Counted from the stretch's first letter, positions 9,155 through 19,010 are shown. The stretch: DNA of 64,000 bases from Saprospiraceae bacterium (GCA_016718205.1 JADKEB010000013.1:131422-195421); one strand, 5' to 3'. Notes: a model not told the origin generated them from the letters alone. Numbers and translations are program-made.

Positions 9155-9513
9155 ATAGAAGTTGTATATATATTCAGACTTAGTCCAAGACATTGTATGA
9201 AACTAAATACAATCTTTGATTATTGCAGTAAGCGAAAAAAGCCGTTATCAGGCCTGATATATGTAACTTCGAAAAGGTGCTTTATACCCATTAGGATATA
9301 TATCCAACCGAATTAATGAATTCTCGATTCATCATCTATTATAACTAAACCGAATTGCAAACCTGACAGGTGAAAGACTGATTCTTCATTTCGCAGGAAT
9401 TTATTTCCACGGGATAAACGTAAAGTGTCAAAATCATAGACTTCGACCATCACTTCGATTTACATTAGTTTAAATTTATATAAATTATTTAATGGAATAG
9501 TTTTTTAAGAAAG
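9155..9513. other. Gap after the arginine genes
   Basis: No gene, RNA or clear terminator hairpin found. The sequence becomes A/T-rich toward the promoter of the next gene. argB, argE/dapE-like and argH do not follow, unlike in many relatives. Confidence 0.5.
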
Positions 9514-9543
9514 TTGATAAAACTTCAAAAATTATTACTTTTG
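9514..9543 (+). promoter_or_regulatory. Promoter of the phosphohexomutase gene
   Basis: TTG at 9514-9516, a 19-bp spacer, then TACTTTTG at 9536-9543, a full match to the Bacteroidota housekeeping promoter. Transcription would begin near 9550. This rules out any translation start upstream and fixes the ATG at 9568. Confidence 0.7.
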
Positions 9544-9567
9544 CTTCCACCAATAAATATCAGCAAA

Positions 9568-11313
9568 ATGTTACAAAATTTATCTTTGGACAGCCATATT
9601 CAGGCAAGTATCAACAGTTGGCTCACCGGCAATTATGACGAATCTGTCAAAGCAGAAATAAAACATCTCATTGCTGACAATAATGTAACAGAACTGACCG
9701 ATGCATTCTATCGAGATCTCGAGTTCGGGACGGGTGGGCTGCGCGGTATCATGGGAGCCGGATCCAACAGGGTCAATAAATATACTTTTGGTGCTGCGAC
9801 ACAAGGACTGAGCAATTATCTGAAGCAATTGTACCGGAATCAGCCCATCAAAGTAGTCATAGCTCACGACAACAGAAACAACTCTTCTATCCTGGCGAAT
9901 GTCGTGGCAGACGTCTTTTCGGCCAATGGTATTTTTGTGTACTTTTTTGAAGGACTGAGACCTACTCCTGAGTTATCATTTGCTATCAGGGAGTTGGGAT
10001 GTCAGAGTGGCGTGATGCTCACTGCCTCTCATAATCCCAAAGAGTACAACGGCTACAAAGCATATGGCGCAGATGGTGGACAATTTGTCTTTCCACATGA
10101 TGAGGCTGTGATGAATGAAGTAGGCAAAATCGCTAGTGTCGATGAAATAAACTTTCATGGAAATCCCGCAAATATTCAGTCTATAGGTAAAGAAATAGAT
10201 GAAAAATATCTCGATGCACTGGCCAACCTTTCTATATCCAAAGATGCCATCCATAGGCAGCGTGATCTGAAAATTGTGTTTTCTCCTATACACGGCACAG
10301 GTGGTGTGATGGTGCCACCGGCTCTGAAAAGATTTGGTTTTGAAAATGTAATACTCGTAGAAGAGCAAATGGTCATTGATGGTAACTTTCCGACTGTCAT
10401 CTATCCCAATCCGGAAGAGGCCGAAGCACTCACCCTGTCACTCGCCAAAGCCAAAGCCACTGATGCTGATATCGTCATGGCTACAGACCCTGATGCTGAC
10501 CGGGTAGGATTGGCCATCAAAAATGATGATAATGAATTCATTCTGCTCAACGGCAATCAGGCACTATGTCTGCTGGTCAACTATATGCTCACAGCCTGGC
10601 AGAAAGCCGGAAAACTCGATGGCAATCAATACGTCATGAAAACCATTGTGACTTCATACATGATAGACAAAATGGCGGAGTCCAAAAATGTAGAGTGTTA
10701 CAATGTCCTCACCGGATTTAAATACATCGGAGAGATCATGACACAACTCGAAGGCAAAAAGACTTTTGTGGTAGGTGGCGAGGAGAGTTATGGATATCTG
10801 GTAGGCGAACACGCCCGTGATAAAGACGCAGTAGTAGCCTGTTGCATGTTTGCAGAGCTGGCTGCATATTACAAAGATAAAGGGAGCAGCTTGTACTCAA
10901 CTTTACTGGATTTATATGTTGAATATGGTTTTTACAAAGAAAAATTGATATCAATCACCAAAAAAGGAAAAGCCGGAGCTGAGGAAATAAGGGACATGAT
11001 GGATAATTACCGGAATCAAACTCCCAAAGCACTGGGTGGTAATACCGTAGTCACGCTCAAAGATTACAAAAGTGCCGTTTCTAAAAATATGCTGACAAGT
11101 GTCTCTGAAAAAATAGACCTGCCTTCATCCAATGTACTCCAGTTTTTTACAGAAGATGGCAGTATCATCACAGCACGTCCTTCAGGAACAGAGCCCAAAA
11201 TCAAGTTTTATTGCAGTGTAAAGGCAGTACTTCCATCCAAAGATCAATTTGAAGAAGTAGAGCAGGCATTGGAAACAAAACTGACAAGTATGCTGAAGGA
11301 TTTGGGAATCTGA
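9568..11313 (+). CDS. Phosphoglucomutase/phosphomannomutase
   Basis: 581 residues from the ATG at 9568. An upstream in-frame extension overlaps the promoter and is not used. It interconverts hexose 1- and 6-phosphates. The phosphoserine loop is TASHNPKEYNG (Ser about 154), the Mg site is DPDADRVG, the sugar loop is GGEESYGYL, and the phosphate loop is RPSGTEPKIKFY. The large size matches the PgcA-like two-substrate branch. It stands alone with its own promoter. Confidence 0.93.
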   Translation: MLQNLSLDSHIQASINSWLTGNYDESVKAEIKHLIADNNVTELTDAFYRDLEFGTGGLRGIMGAGSNRVNKYTFGAATQGLSNYLKQLYRNQPIKVVIAHDNRNNSSILANVVADVFSANGIFVYFFEGLRPTPELSFAIRELGCQSGVMLTASHNPKEYNGYKAYGADGGQFVFPHDEAVMNEVGKIASVDEINFHGNPANIQSIGKEIDEKYLDALANLSISKDAIHRQRDLKIVFSPIHGTGGVMVPPALKRFGFENVILVEEQMVIDGNFPTVIYPNPEEAEALTLSLAKAKATDADIVMATDPDADRVGLAIKNDDNEFILLNGNQALCLLVNYMLTAWQKAGKLDGNQYVMKTIVTSYMIDKMAESKNVECYNVLTGFKYIGEIMTQLEGKKTFVVGGEESYGYLVGEHARDKDAVVACCMFAELAAYYKDKGSSLYSTLLDLYVEYGFYKEKLISITKKGKAGAEEIRDMMDNYRNQTPKALGGNTVVTLKDYKSAVSKNMLTSVSEKIDLPSSNVLQFFTEDGSIITARPSGTEPKIKFYCSVKAVLPSKDQFEEVEQALETKLTSMLKDLGI

Positions 11314-11382
11314 TTTTCCATGATATTTCAGCTCTTTTTTCGCCAATCTTTAGTGACGCTTCAGCGTTAAGTGCTGCTATTA

Positions 11383-11541
11383 GGCTCTGTTAATAAATAA
11401 ATGGTGCAGAATTGGCGAAGTTAATTTGTTCTTTTTCAAGGCGTAAATGAGGCGAATAGCCTTAGATATTTAACGATTTTACAACGCAGAAAAAGAGCAA
11501 AAGAACGAGACAAAATGTATCATTTATTTTTTAACAGAGTC
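11383..11541. mobile_element. Miniature inverted-repeat element, family C (159 bp)
   Basis: The left end GGCTCTGTTAATAAATAAAT and the right end (reverse complement) GACTCTGTTAAAAAATAAAT are near-identical over about 30 bp. TTA flanks both sides (11380-11382 and 11542-11544), as expected for a 3-bp target duplication. A second, inner inverted pair (TTGTTCTTTTTCAA against GAAAAAGAGCAAAAGAACGA) lets the whole element fold. It has no coding capacity. A transposase acting in trans is presumed and is not in the window. Confidence 0.65.
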
Positions 11542-11838
11542 TTAACTCAAAAAGTAGATTCACCTGACAAAAAATTAGCTGATTTTTGTGATCTGAGACC
11601 TCCTTTATAGGCTTCCGGAAAGAGACCAGGATTTGGAGATAACTTCTAAAAGTTTATTTTCATTTACTCCTTGCTTCTTTTCCAAACTTTGCAATTTGTT
11701 GTAAAAAGTAGAAAGAAGATATAATCACTGAGCTCAAAGTGCTTTTTAAGTTCTGAAAAAGGTTTAACAGTCAAAATGGGGGACAAGCGGTTAGCAGAAT
11801 ATGTCACTAAATTAGTGGATTAAGCTACATATAGTGTA

Positions 11839-11908
11839 TATAATCAGCTGAATATACCTATTATTTAGTAGATTTAGCTAGTTAGTTGTGTTTTATTCAG
11901 CTTAATGT
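11839..11908 (+). repeat. Left 70-bp direct repeat bracketing the ATPase gene
   Basis: It matches 13438-13507 at about 57 of 70 positions, counted by eye, with no gaps. It contains a 40-bp unit (11845-11884) that begins CAGCTGAATATA and ends GATTTAGCTAGTTA. The repeat supplies the TTG (11886-11888) of the ATPase promoter; its -7 box TATATTTG (11911-11918) lies just outside. Confidence 0.75.
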
Positions 11909-11918
11909 TGTATATTTG
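11886..11918 (+). promoter_or_regulatory. Promoter of the AAA ATPase gene, partly inside the repeat
   Basis: TTG 11886-11888, 22-bp spacer, TATATTTG 11911-11918. Transcription would start about 20 nt before the ATG at 11946. Confidence 0.55.
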
Positions 11919-11945
11919 CTGTGTAAAACCAGTAATATTATTGAT

Positions 11946-13370
11946 ATGGAAGGTATCATTGGCCGCAAAAACGAAATAGAAATTCTAGATAAACTTTCAA
12001 AAAGCCCTAAACCGGAGTTTGTTGTTGTCTCCGGTCGTCGTAGGGTAGGGAAGACATACTTGATCAAGAAATATTATAATAATGATTTTGCATTTTATAT
12101 GACAGGTACTGCCAATGTAAGTACGGCAGAACAATTGGCTAATTTCAGGACCTTGTACAATATGTATACTGAAAAGCAATTAGATAATACACCCAAGACT
12201 TGGTTTGAAGCATTCAATGCTTTACGCACTTTACTTGAAAAAAGTAAAAACAAGATAAAAGTAGTTTTTCTTGATGAGCTACCTTGGATGGATACACCAC
12301 GTAGTAATTTCATCCAAGCTTTAGAATTTTTTTGGAACAGTTTCGGATCGACACATAAAGGACTAAAATTAATTACTTGTGGATCGGCAGCATCATGGTT
12401 ACTCAATAAATTGATTAATGATAAAGGTGGTCTACATAATCGAGTTACAAGGCGTATATCGTTGCTACCTTTTACATTGAAAGAAACAGAAGCGTTTTTA
12501 TATGCTAAACAAGTGAAGTTGGAACGTCAGCAAATACTTCAAATCTATTCTGTCATGGGTGGAATTCCATTTTATCTCGACGCCATCGAAAAAGGTATGA
12601 GTAGTGCTCAAATCATAGACATGATGTGTTTTGATCACCATGGACTATTGAGAAATGAATACAATATTCTCTACAAATCCCTTTTTGCAAGACCAGAAAA
12701 TTATATGGATGTAGTGAATGCCTTGAGTACCAAAGCTCAGGGACTTACCCGAGATGAAATTGTTGCCTTAAGCAAGATTGCCAATGGAGGTACGTTGACA
12801 AAAGTACTCAACGAACTTGAAGTTTCTGGGTTTATCCAAAAATACCACCCGTTTCTCAATAAAACCAAAAATAGTCTGTACAGATTAACCGATCCGTACT
12901 CGTTATTCTACCACAAATTTATCAAAGACTCTAAAACTGACGGAAAGAATACTTGGGTCAATATGTTGAATACACCTGTTTATAATACCTGGCGTGGGTA
13001 CGCATTTGAGTATGTATGCATGAGCCACATCAACCAAATCAAGCATGCTTTAGGAATATCCGGAGTTTATTCAGAAAATGCATCCTGGCGCAGCAAAGAC
13101 AAGGAATTTAAGGCTCAAATCGATTTACTGATTGATCGTAAGGACGGCATCATCACTGTTTGTGAAATGAAGTTTTCGGATGGACAATTTGAAATAACAA
13201 AGGACTATGCAACAAAACTACGAAGCAAACTCTATATCTTCAAAAACGTCACTAAAACACGTAAGACTATACTCCCTGCAATGATCTCGACATTTGGAGT
13301 CAAACAAAATCAATATTCATTAGACCTGGTGCAAAACGATATTAAAATGGATTCTTTATTTGAATTTTGA
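11946..13370 (+). CDS. AAA ATPase with C-terminal DUF234/PD-(D/E)XK-like domain
   Basis: 474 residues, starting MEGIIGRKNEIEIL after its own promoter. Walker A is GRRRVGKT (30-37) and Walker B is VVFLDELPW. A winged-helix-like middle (LTRDEIVALSKIANGG...LTKVLNELEVSGFI) follows. The C-terminal DUF234 region has AQIDLLID then CEMKF, the D...ExK pattern of PD-(D/E)XK nucleases. The family (archaeal-type ATPase) is often multi-copy in Bacteroidota and its biological role is unsettled. Here the gene sits alone between 70-bp direct repeats, in a gap between housekeeping genes, so it looks like a transferred cassette. Confidence 0.8.
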   Translation: MEGIIGRKNEIEILDKLSKSPKPEFVVVSGRRRVGKTYLIKKYYNNDFAFYMTGTANVSTAEQLANFRTLYNMYTEKQLDNTPKTWFEAFNALRTLLEKSKNKIKVVFLDELPWMDTPRSNFIQALEFFWNSFGSTHKGLKLITCGSAASWLLNKLINDKGGLHNRVTRRISLLPFTLKETEAFLYAKQVKLERQQILQIYSVMGGIPFYLDAIEKGMSSAQIIDMMCFDHHGLLRNEYNILYKSLFARPENYMDVVNALSTKAQGLTRDEIVALSKIANGGTLTKVLNELEVSGFIQKYHPFLNKTKNSLYRLTDPYSLFYHKFIKDSKTDGKNTWVNMLNTPVYNTWRGYAFEYVCMSHINQIKHALGISGVYSENASWRSKDKEFKAQIDLLIDRKDGIITVCEMKFSDGQFEITKDYATKLRSKLYIFKNVTKTRKTILPAMISTFGVKQNQYSLDLVQNDIKMDSLFEF

Positions 13371-13390
13371 AAAATTACAACAACCTTAAC

Positions 13391-13507
13391 CAGCTAAATG
13401 TATTACTATTTTTATACATTTAGCTAGTTATTATGACTATAATCAGCTAAATATAGTAGTTAATTTATAGATTTAGCTAGTTATATATGCTGTATTCAGC
13501 TTAATGT
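13391..13507 (+). repeat. Right flanking repeats of the ATPase cassette
   Basis: Two 40-bp hairpin units lie at 13391-13430 and 13444-13483. The first has perfect 12-bp arms (AGCTAAATGTAT 13392-13403, ATACATTTAGCT 13414-13425). The second is part of the 70-bp direct repeat 13438-13507 paired with 11839-11908. All units end TTTAGCTAGTTA. Confidence 0.75.
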
Positions 13508-13640
13508 ACCTTCATTTCATAATGGTTCTATTTTTTTACCATTAAGAAGTTAAGAATAATTAAGATTTAAAAATCCATCGTAATCCTTAATGTGCCTTCA
13601 TTTCATAATGGTTTTACTTTTTACCAATTAAGGAGTTAAT
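13501..13640 (+). repeat. Tandem direct repeat, two copies of about 52 bp
   Basis: 13501-13553 and 13587-13640 share TTAATGT(A/G)CCTTCATTTCATAATGGTT... and end with ACCA(A)TTAAG(A/G)AGTTAA; period 86 bp. It directly follows the ATPase flank and ends 27 bp before the 3' end of the epimerase gene. Confidence 0.65.
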
Positions 13641-13666
13641 GATAGTTAAGTGATAGATCCTTGTCA

Positions 13667-14842
13667 TTAATATTTTTTCACCCCGATCTTTTCCAACGTC
13701 TGCGAGCACTGATACAATCCTCTCGGCACGTGATAACAACCCTTCCATTTGCCGCCCTTCAGAGATAATAATGGCTGGCCTTGACGGTTGAGGTAACCAT
13801 ACCACTCTCCGTACTCAGGATCAGGAAAGTGGGACCAGGTATATTCGTGCAGTTTTTCAAACCATTGCCAGCACTTTTCATCTTTTGTATGGAGATAGCC
13901 TTTTAATAGTGCAATCAATGTCTCAATATGCACCCACCACAATTTCTGATCCCATTCGAGTTGTTGTGTAGGATGTCCCTGTATGTCCAGAAAGTAATAT
14001 ATTCCACCATATTTCTTATCCCATGCATATTCAAGTGTGCTGAGTGTGATGTTTTTAGCTTTTCCTATCAATGTCTGATCCCCTTTTTTTGCCGCAATAT
14101 CCATGATAAACCACATCGCTTCGATGGCATGACCCGGATTGAGTAGCCTACCCTCGAATGAGTCAGAAAAATGGCCTTCAGGTGTAACATTTTCGAGAAT
14201 CTGACCTGAGTTTTTATCATAGAAGACTTCCATCACTTCATGAACACAATCATCGGTCAATGCTTCCACCTGAGTCGGATCAAGGAGGTGCTCTATTTCC
14301 AATGCCAGATTGCACAGGATCATAGGCAATGCAAAATTTTTTAAAGGTCTGGTACCAGGATAAGCTTTGGACCAATGACCTCTGGGATTGTTTTGTCTTT
14401 TTAAAATGGCCTTAAATGTATCCAATGCTATGGCTGCATGCTCTTCATCTTTTGTGGCTTTGTACAACTGACCGAATGCCTGCGTCGCAAAACAATCAGA
14501 AAATATGTTGTATGGGTAGACCAAAGGCTTTCCATCTTTTGTCAATGAAAAATACCATGAGCCATCTTCTGCACGGCCATACTTTTTTAAAAAATCAGCA
14601 CCGTGTTGTGCAAAGTCTAGCCAATCTTGCTTCTTCTCCACATTGTTGTACAGCATCGAAAACATCCAGACTTGTCTGCCTTGCAGCCAGATGAACTTGT
14701 CTGCATCAAAGACAGAACCTTCTCTTTCCAAGCATGTAAAATATCCGCCATTTTCTCTATCCGGCGAGTTGTTCATCCAGAATGGGACGACATCATTCAG
14801 CAGGTTGTCTTTATACAGTTGGGCATATTGTGAAATATTCAT
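13667..14842 (-). CDS. N-acylglucosamine 2-epimerase (AGE/RnBP) family protein
   Basis: 391 residues, an (alpha/alpha)6-barrel enzyme that epimerises sugars at C2. His238 in RLLNPGHAIE, His305 in LWWVHIE and His371 in KGCYHVPR match the family's active-site histidines. WLQGRQVWMFS near residue 53 is also characteristic. N-acetylglucosamine/mannosamine and cellobiose epimerases cannot be told apart from this alone. No sialic-acid genes are beside it. Confidence 0.88.
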   Translation of the reverse strand: MNISQYAQLYKDNLLNDVVPFWMNNSPDRENGGYFTCLEREGSVFDADKFIWLQGRQVWMFSMLYNNVEKKQDWLDFAQHGADFLKKYGRAEDGSWYFSLTKDGKPLVYPYNIFSDCFATQAFGQLYKATKDEEHAAIALDTFKAILKRQNNPRGHWSKAYPGTRPLKNFALPMILCNLALEIEHLLDPTQVEALTDDCVHEVMEVFYDKNSGQILENVTPEGHFSDSFEGRLLNPGHAIEAMWFIMDIAAKKGDQTLIGKAKNITLSTLEYAWDKKYGGIYYFLDIQGHPTQQLEWDQKLWWVHIETLIALLKGYLHTKDEKCWQWFEKLHEYTWSHFPDPEYGEWYGYLNRQGQPLLSLKGGKWKGCYHVPRGLYQCSQTLEKIGVKKY

Positions 14843-14919
14843 TTTTTATCCTTTGAAGTGTTGAACTGAGGTGCAAAGAAAACATTTTTCAAGCATTTGT
14901 CATACAAAATACATACTAG

Positions 14920-15432
14920 AAAGTCATACAATCAACCTGTTTATAGAAACTGGTGGGCACGGGCACAATCATTACTATATTATGAATGGTGGTATTCAGG
15001 AATTTGAACTTTCCTATATGGCAGAGACAAACTGTTATAAAAACTATCCTTCCGAATACACTGATTACTTTACCGTCAGACAAAACCATTAGTATAGGGG
15101 ATAATACCGATATAATAATAAGTGTGGTTGGACCGGGTCTTTTTTCTCAGAAGTGGTTATCACGTCCCGATATTAAGTGCGATACTTGTCCGTTGATCAA
15201 TGTCCGACCAACGACAACTACAAAATATTTTATTACATCTCAATCTGATAACGGCTGCAGAAATATGGACTCCATCAAAGTGATAGTGATCAATATATCT
15301 GGGCCAACTCTTGTTGTGTCCAATGATACCATTGTATGTACAGATGGAACGGCAACTCTACAAATATTAAATTATAACCCGAATTATACATACATATGGG
15401 ACAAAAAATGCCAAGGGACTGGACTGTTATGA
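14920..15432 (+). pseudogene. 5' part of a broken T9SS type B surface protein
   Basis: No start codon or signal peptide precedes the coding similarity. A first frame (14940-15065) ends ...YKNYPSEYT. The text then continues in another frame as ITLPSDKTISIGDN..., an Ig-like unit ending TKYFITSQSDNGC, and a second unit stops at 15432. So there is at least one frameshift near 15062 and a missing N-terminus. The units are the repeated 80-residue domains usual before a gliding-motility-associated C-terminal domain. The open part 14986-15432 would encode 148 residues. Confidence 0.65.
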
Positions 15433-15460
15433 TGGTTGCAAAGAGGTAAGAGCGGCACCT

Positions 15461-16384
15461 TTGAAAGATACTTATTACAAGGTTCTGGTAAAAAATGTTT
15501 ATGGTTGCTTTAAAGAAGATTCGATAAAAGTAGGATTGGAAACTTCTATTTCTGATTTTCTTACAGATGATAAAACCATTTGTGAAAACAGTACACTACA
15601 ACTAAAAGTATCTCATGGAGCCCACCCTCCATGGAAGGCTGACCCAACGCTTCAATGTATACAATGTGCAGAGACTACTGCAAAACCCGATAAAAGTAAG
15701 TATTATTACGTGACAGTCACCTCAGCTAACAAGTGTAAATACACGGATTCAGTGTTTGTACATTTATTGACAAGAGCAGATATTTCAACGGGCGAAGACA
15801 GGACTGTATGTAAAGATGAGATTTTTACACTTACCGGAAAAGGTAGGGGTCAGACTCTTTGGTTATCTGATTTCAAAGTGGCAGATGAAACTTCGTTGAT
15901 CACGACCGCCAAAGCAGAAAAATCAGGACCATACATCCTACAGACCATCAATGATGAATGCAAAATGACTTGTCAGCAATGCCCGCAGCCATTCTTAAAG
16001 AGTATACAACAATCAACAGAATATCAAGTACTTGTAAAAGATGAATTTGGATGTCAACTCAAACAAAAAATAATTGTAAAAGTAGAAGACCAATGTATCG
16101 GTGAAGGATTCTACATTCCAAATATTTTTACACCATATACCAAAGATGGTAAAAATGATGATTTCAGGGTGTATGCAGAAGATAAAGCTGAATTCATTAA
16201 TATATCTATTTATGACAGATGGGGGGAAAAAATTTGGTCAACACAAAATATTGAAGAAACCTGGAATGGCCATTATAAAGGAAGAGAACTTGCGCAAGGT
16301 GTATATACTTACATTGTCACTGCAAGATGTGAAAAGACAAACAATACATTTAACTTTGCAGGAGATATAACCATTATTGACTAA
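15461..16384 (+). pseudogene. 3' part of the same protein, with gliding-motility-associated C-terminal (T9SS type B) domain
   Basis: 307 residues are open from 15461. In-frame sequence continues upstream to about 15418 (GLDCYDGCKEVRAAPLKD), so it joins the preceding fragment through a 1-base slip near 15418. Three Ig-like units (each ending YGC, NKC or FGC) are followed by the sorting domain: FYIPNIFTPYTKDGKNDDF at about 216, ISIYDRWGEKIW and ELAQGVYTYIVTA. NDECKMTCQQCPQPFLKS suggests an internal deletion fusing two units. The original was probably an exported, cell-surface adhesin-like protein. Confidence 0.75.
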
Positions 16385-16514
16385 GAGTATTAATTTTTAA
16401 CCACTTTCGCTTTACATGGAATTTTAAATAGATCTTTAAACAATAATATAGCATTCGTGTTGTTTCTCAGAATATTTATGGGATAAAATTGATTCATTTC
16501 TGAAAATACCTGTC

Positions 16515-17180
16515 ATGATTAAGCTTTATTTTTTTTTATTTTTATCACTTATGAGCGAGACATATATGCATCAAAATCCTAAAAAAGTCCTTTTTTTCGG
16601 AGATTCCATCACTGAGGCAGGAGTGAATCCCAAAGGATATATTTCAGTTTTAAATGACATGCTTCTAAAAAACGGACAATCTCACAACTATGAATTAATT
16701 GGTTCCGGCATCGGCGGCAACAAAGTATACGATCTGTTTTTCAGAATGGAACGTGATGTTCTGGCTAAAAAACCGGACATAGTGGTCATCTGGATCGGGG
16801 TCAATGACGTATGGCATAAATCATCACATGGCACAGGTACGGATGCTGACAAGTTTGGGCTTATGTACAGCGACATTATACATAGACTTCAGAATGCCGG
16901 TATAAAAGTATTTTGTTGTACACCTGCGTGCATAGGTGAAAAAACCGACCACTCCAATCAACAGGATGGGGATTTGAACGAATATTCCAAAATCATACGC
17001 AAATCAGCCTCATCAAAAGGTGCCGGTATTATTGACATCAGGCAGCGTTTTTTGGACTACAACACAAAAAACAATAAGGCGAATAAAAGCAGCGGTATCC
17101 TCACTACTGACGGAGTACATCTCAATGAAATGGGAAATCAGTTGGTGGCAGAATGGATGTCAGAGCAGATATTACAATAA
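16515..17180 (+). CDS. Secreted SGNH/GDSL-family hydrolase
   Basis: 221 residues with a short signal-like hydrophobic N-terminus. Block I is FFGDSIT (Ser31), block II is GSGIGGNKV with the oxyanion glycine, block III is IGVND, and block V is DGVHLN with the catalytic Asp and His. Members hydrolyse acyl or acetyl esters on sugars and lipids; the substrate is unknown here. It follows the broken T9SS gene on the same strand but with a 130-bp gap. Confidence 0.85.
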   Translation: MIKLYFFLFLSLMSETYMHQNPKKVLFFGDSITEAGVNPKGYISVLNDMLLKNGQSHNYELIGSGIGGNKVYDLFFRMERDVLAKKPDIVVIWIGVNDVWHKSSHGTGTDADKFGLMYSDIIHRLQNAGIKVFCCTPACIGEKTDHSNQQDGDLNEYSKIIRKSASSKGAGIIDIRQRFLDYNTKNNKANKSSGILTTDGVHLNEMGNQLVAEWMSEQILQ

Positions 17181-17546
17181 ATAAACTGAACGGAGATCAC
17201 ATTTTTATCATTGAATAAAAAAGTGAAGAGCATGTTTAAAACTTCATCAATTTTACAGAAACATCAAAATATAAAAATGCTCTAAATTTATTTTGTTTAT
17301 CTTTGTTTTCATAATTTATAATTTCAGAAATTTGAGGGCATTGAGCACCATAAATGAACAATACCTTCACATAACAGTTAGTTGAACTTTATGAGATTGA
17401 AAATTCAAATTAAATATAACCACATGAAATGAGCATGAATCCATCTTTGTAGTTCTTGCATCGCCGTCAGGCAGGCAGGCACAAATCGAGATGATGATTT
17501 TTATGCCAATTCCACCTGACCTTTAAAAAACAAATAATAAAAACAC
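17181..17546. other. Gap with weak inverted repeat and a GGCAGGCAGGC motif
   Basis: 17230-17286 has AGAGCATGTTTAAAACTTCAT at one end and ATGCTCT at the other, resembling a worn copy of the AGAGTATGTTTAAA element. GTCAGGCAGGCAGGCAC at 17466-17482 is the reverse of a motif seen again at 57990 and 58806. No gene. Confidence 0.35.
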
Positions 17547-19010
17547 ATGAAATCAAACGTATTTTCACTCACTATTTTTTGTTTATTAATCCAGATGCCT
17601 TTTCTAAAATCTCAGGATTTGGTTTCTGCTACCTTGATCAGGAGTTATACTGTTCAGGAAGTATCACAGATATTTGCATCCCTTCCTCTTATCAGGTTTG
17701 GGGCAAAGGCTTATAAAGTCAGATATACTTCTCCCGACGCTAAAGGAAAAAAAGATACTCTGTCCGGTTTGATGGCAGTACCTGATAATCTCAACTGGCA
17801 GTTTCCAAGAGCAGTTTATCAGCATGGGACTTCAGACTGTAAAACATGTGTTCCATCCAGATTAGGACAGTCCGGAGGTGATGAGGGACAGATTGGGGTT
17901 TTTATTTCAGGGCTTGGATTTGTAGCCATGTTACCTGATTATGTCGGAATGGGTGATGGTAGAGGATTTCAGACTTATGTCCATGAGAAAACCATAGCAA
18001 GCGCAGGAAGAAATATGGTGTCCGCTTGCGAAAAATGGGCTGCATCCAACAATCTTAAGCTCAACGATCAGCTGTTTATTACAGGGTACTCACAGGGTGG
18101 TTACGGATCTATGGCTTTACATAAAAATTATGAAGAAGTGCCATCTTCCCAAAAAGTTACTGCTGCGGCACACCTTTCAGGACCCTATAGCCTTTCCGGT
18201 GTGATGAGAGACCTTATACTCAGCGATAAAGCTTATAATTATCCTGCTTATATTCCCAATACGATCCTCGGATTCAATGAAGCACACGGTTCTCTATATA
18301 AAGAGTTATCAGATATTTTCAAGCCTGAATATGTCTCAGAAATAAAAAAATATTATGATGGTACATCCACTTTGTCAACACTAAATTTGAAACTTATCCA
18401 GTTACTCACTACCAATACCGGAGCATCCGTTGGAGGAAGGATTTTAAAAGACAGTGTTCTGAACCTTATAAAAACCAATCCCAACCATCCAGCCAATACC
18501 ATCCTTAGAGAAAATGATCTGTTCAGATGGGCCCCTAAAACTCCAACGAGAATATTTTACTGCATGGCTGACGATCAGGTACCTTTTCAAAACAGCATTA
18601 TTGCCCGTGATTCAATGACATCCAGAGGTGCGGCCGATCTGTTAGTCACAGATGTCGGGTCTACCTTAAATCATGGCGGATGTATCAATCCCGCCTTGGC
18701 TCAAACACTATTTTTCTTTCTTGGTTTTCAAAGAGTTATTTCCGGCACAGATAATAATGAGTCTATTAAGTTAAAAACAGTAAAAGTTTTTCCTAATCCG
18801 GTAATGGAGACACTTTACGTCACAGGATTAAATGCAAAAGGCGAATCTATTTATATCTTTGATACAGAAGGGAAAACAATTTCAGCTATTAAAAACAATA
18901 AATCCATAGATGTAGAAGTAGACCTTTCTTCATTACATTCCGGAGTTTATTACATAGTGGTACAATCCACCGATGGCCAGATGGAGACACACAGTGTTGT
19001 AAAATTATAA
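17547..19010 (+). CDS. Secreted alpha/beta hydrolase with T9SS type A sorting domain
   Basis: 487 residues. A signal peptide covers residues 1-22 (FSLTIFCLLIQMPFLKSQ). The hydrolase core has the nucleophile Ser182 in GYSQGGYGS, an acid in MADDQVPF and a histidine in NHGGCINPA. HGTSDCKTC supplies the oxyanion region. The last 80 residues (VKVFPNPVMETLYV...IYIFDTEGKTI...LHSGVYYIVVQ) are a type A sorting domain, so it is exported by T9SS and probably surface-anchored. The layout resembles secreted lipases and prolyl-peptidase-like esterases. Confidence 0.87.
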   Translation: MKSNVFSLTIFCLLIQMPFLKSQDLVSATLIRSYTVQEVSQIFASLPLIRFGAKAYKVRYTSPDAKGKKDTLSGLMAVPDNLNWQFPRAVYQHGTSDCKTCVPSRLGQSGGDEGQIGVFISGLGFVAMLPDYVGMGDGRGFQTYVHEKTIASAGRNMVSACEKWAASNNLKLNDQLFITGYSQGGYGSMALHKNYEEVPSSQKVTAAAHLSGPYSLSGVMRDLILSDKAYNYPAYIPNTILGFNEAHGSLYKELSDIFKPEYVSEIKKYYDGTSTLSTLNLKLIQLLTTNTGASVGGRILKDSVLNLIKTNPNHPANTILRENDLFRWAPKTPTRIFYCMADDQVPFQNSIIARDSMTSRGAADLLVTDVGSTLNHGGCINPALAQTLFFFLGFQRVISGTDNNESIKLKTVKVFPNPVMETLYVTGLNAKGESIYIFDTEGKTISAIKNNKSIDVEVDLSSLHSGVYYIVVQSTDGQMETHSVVKL

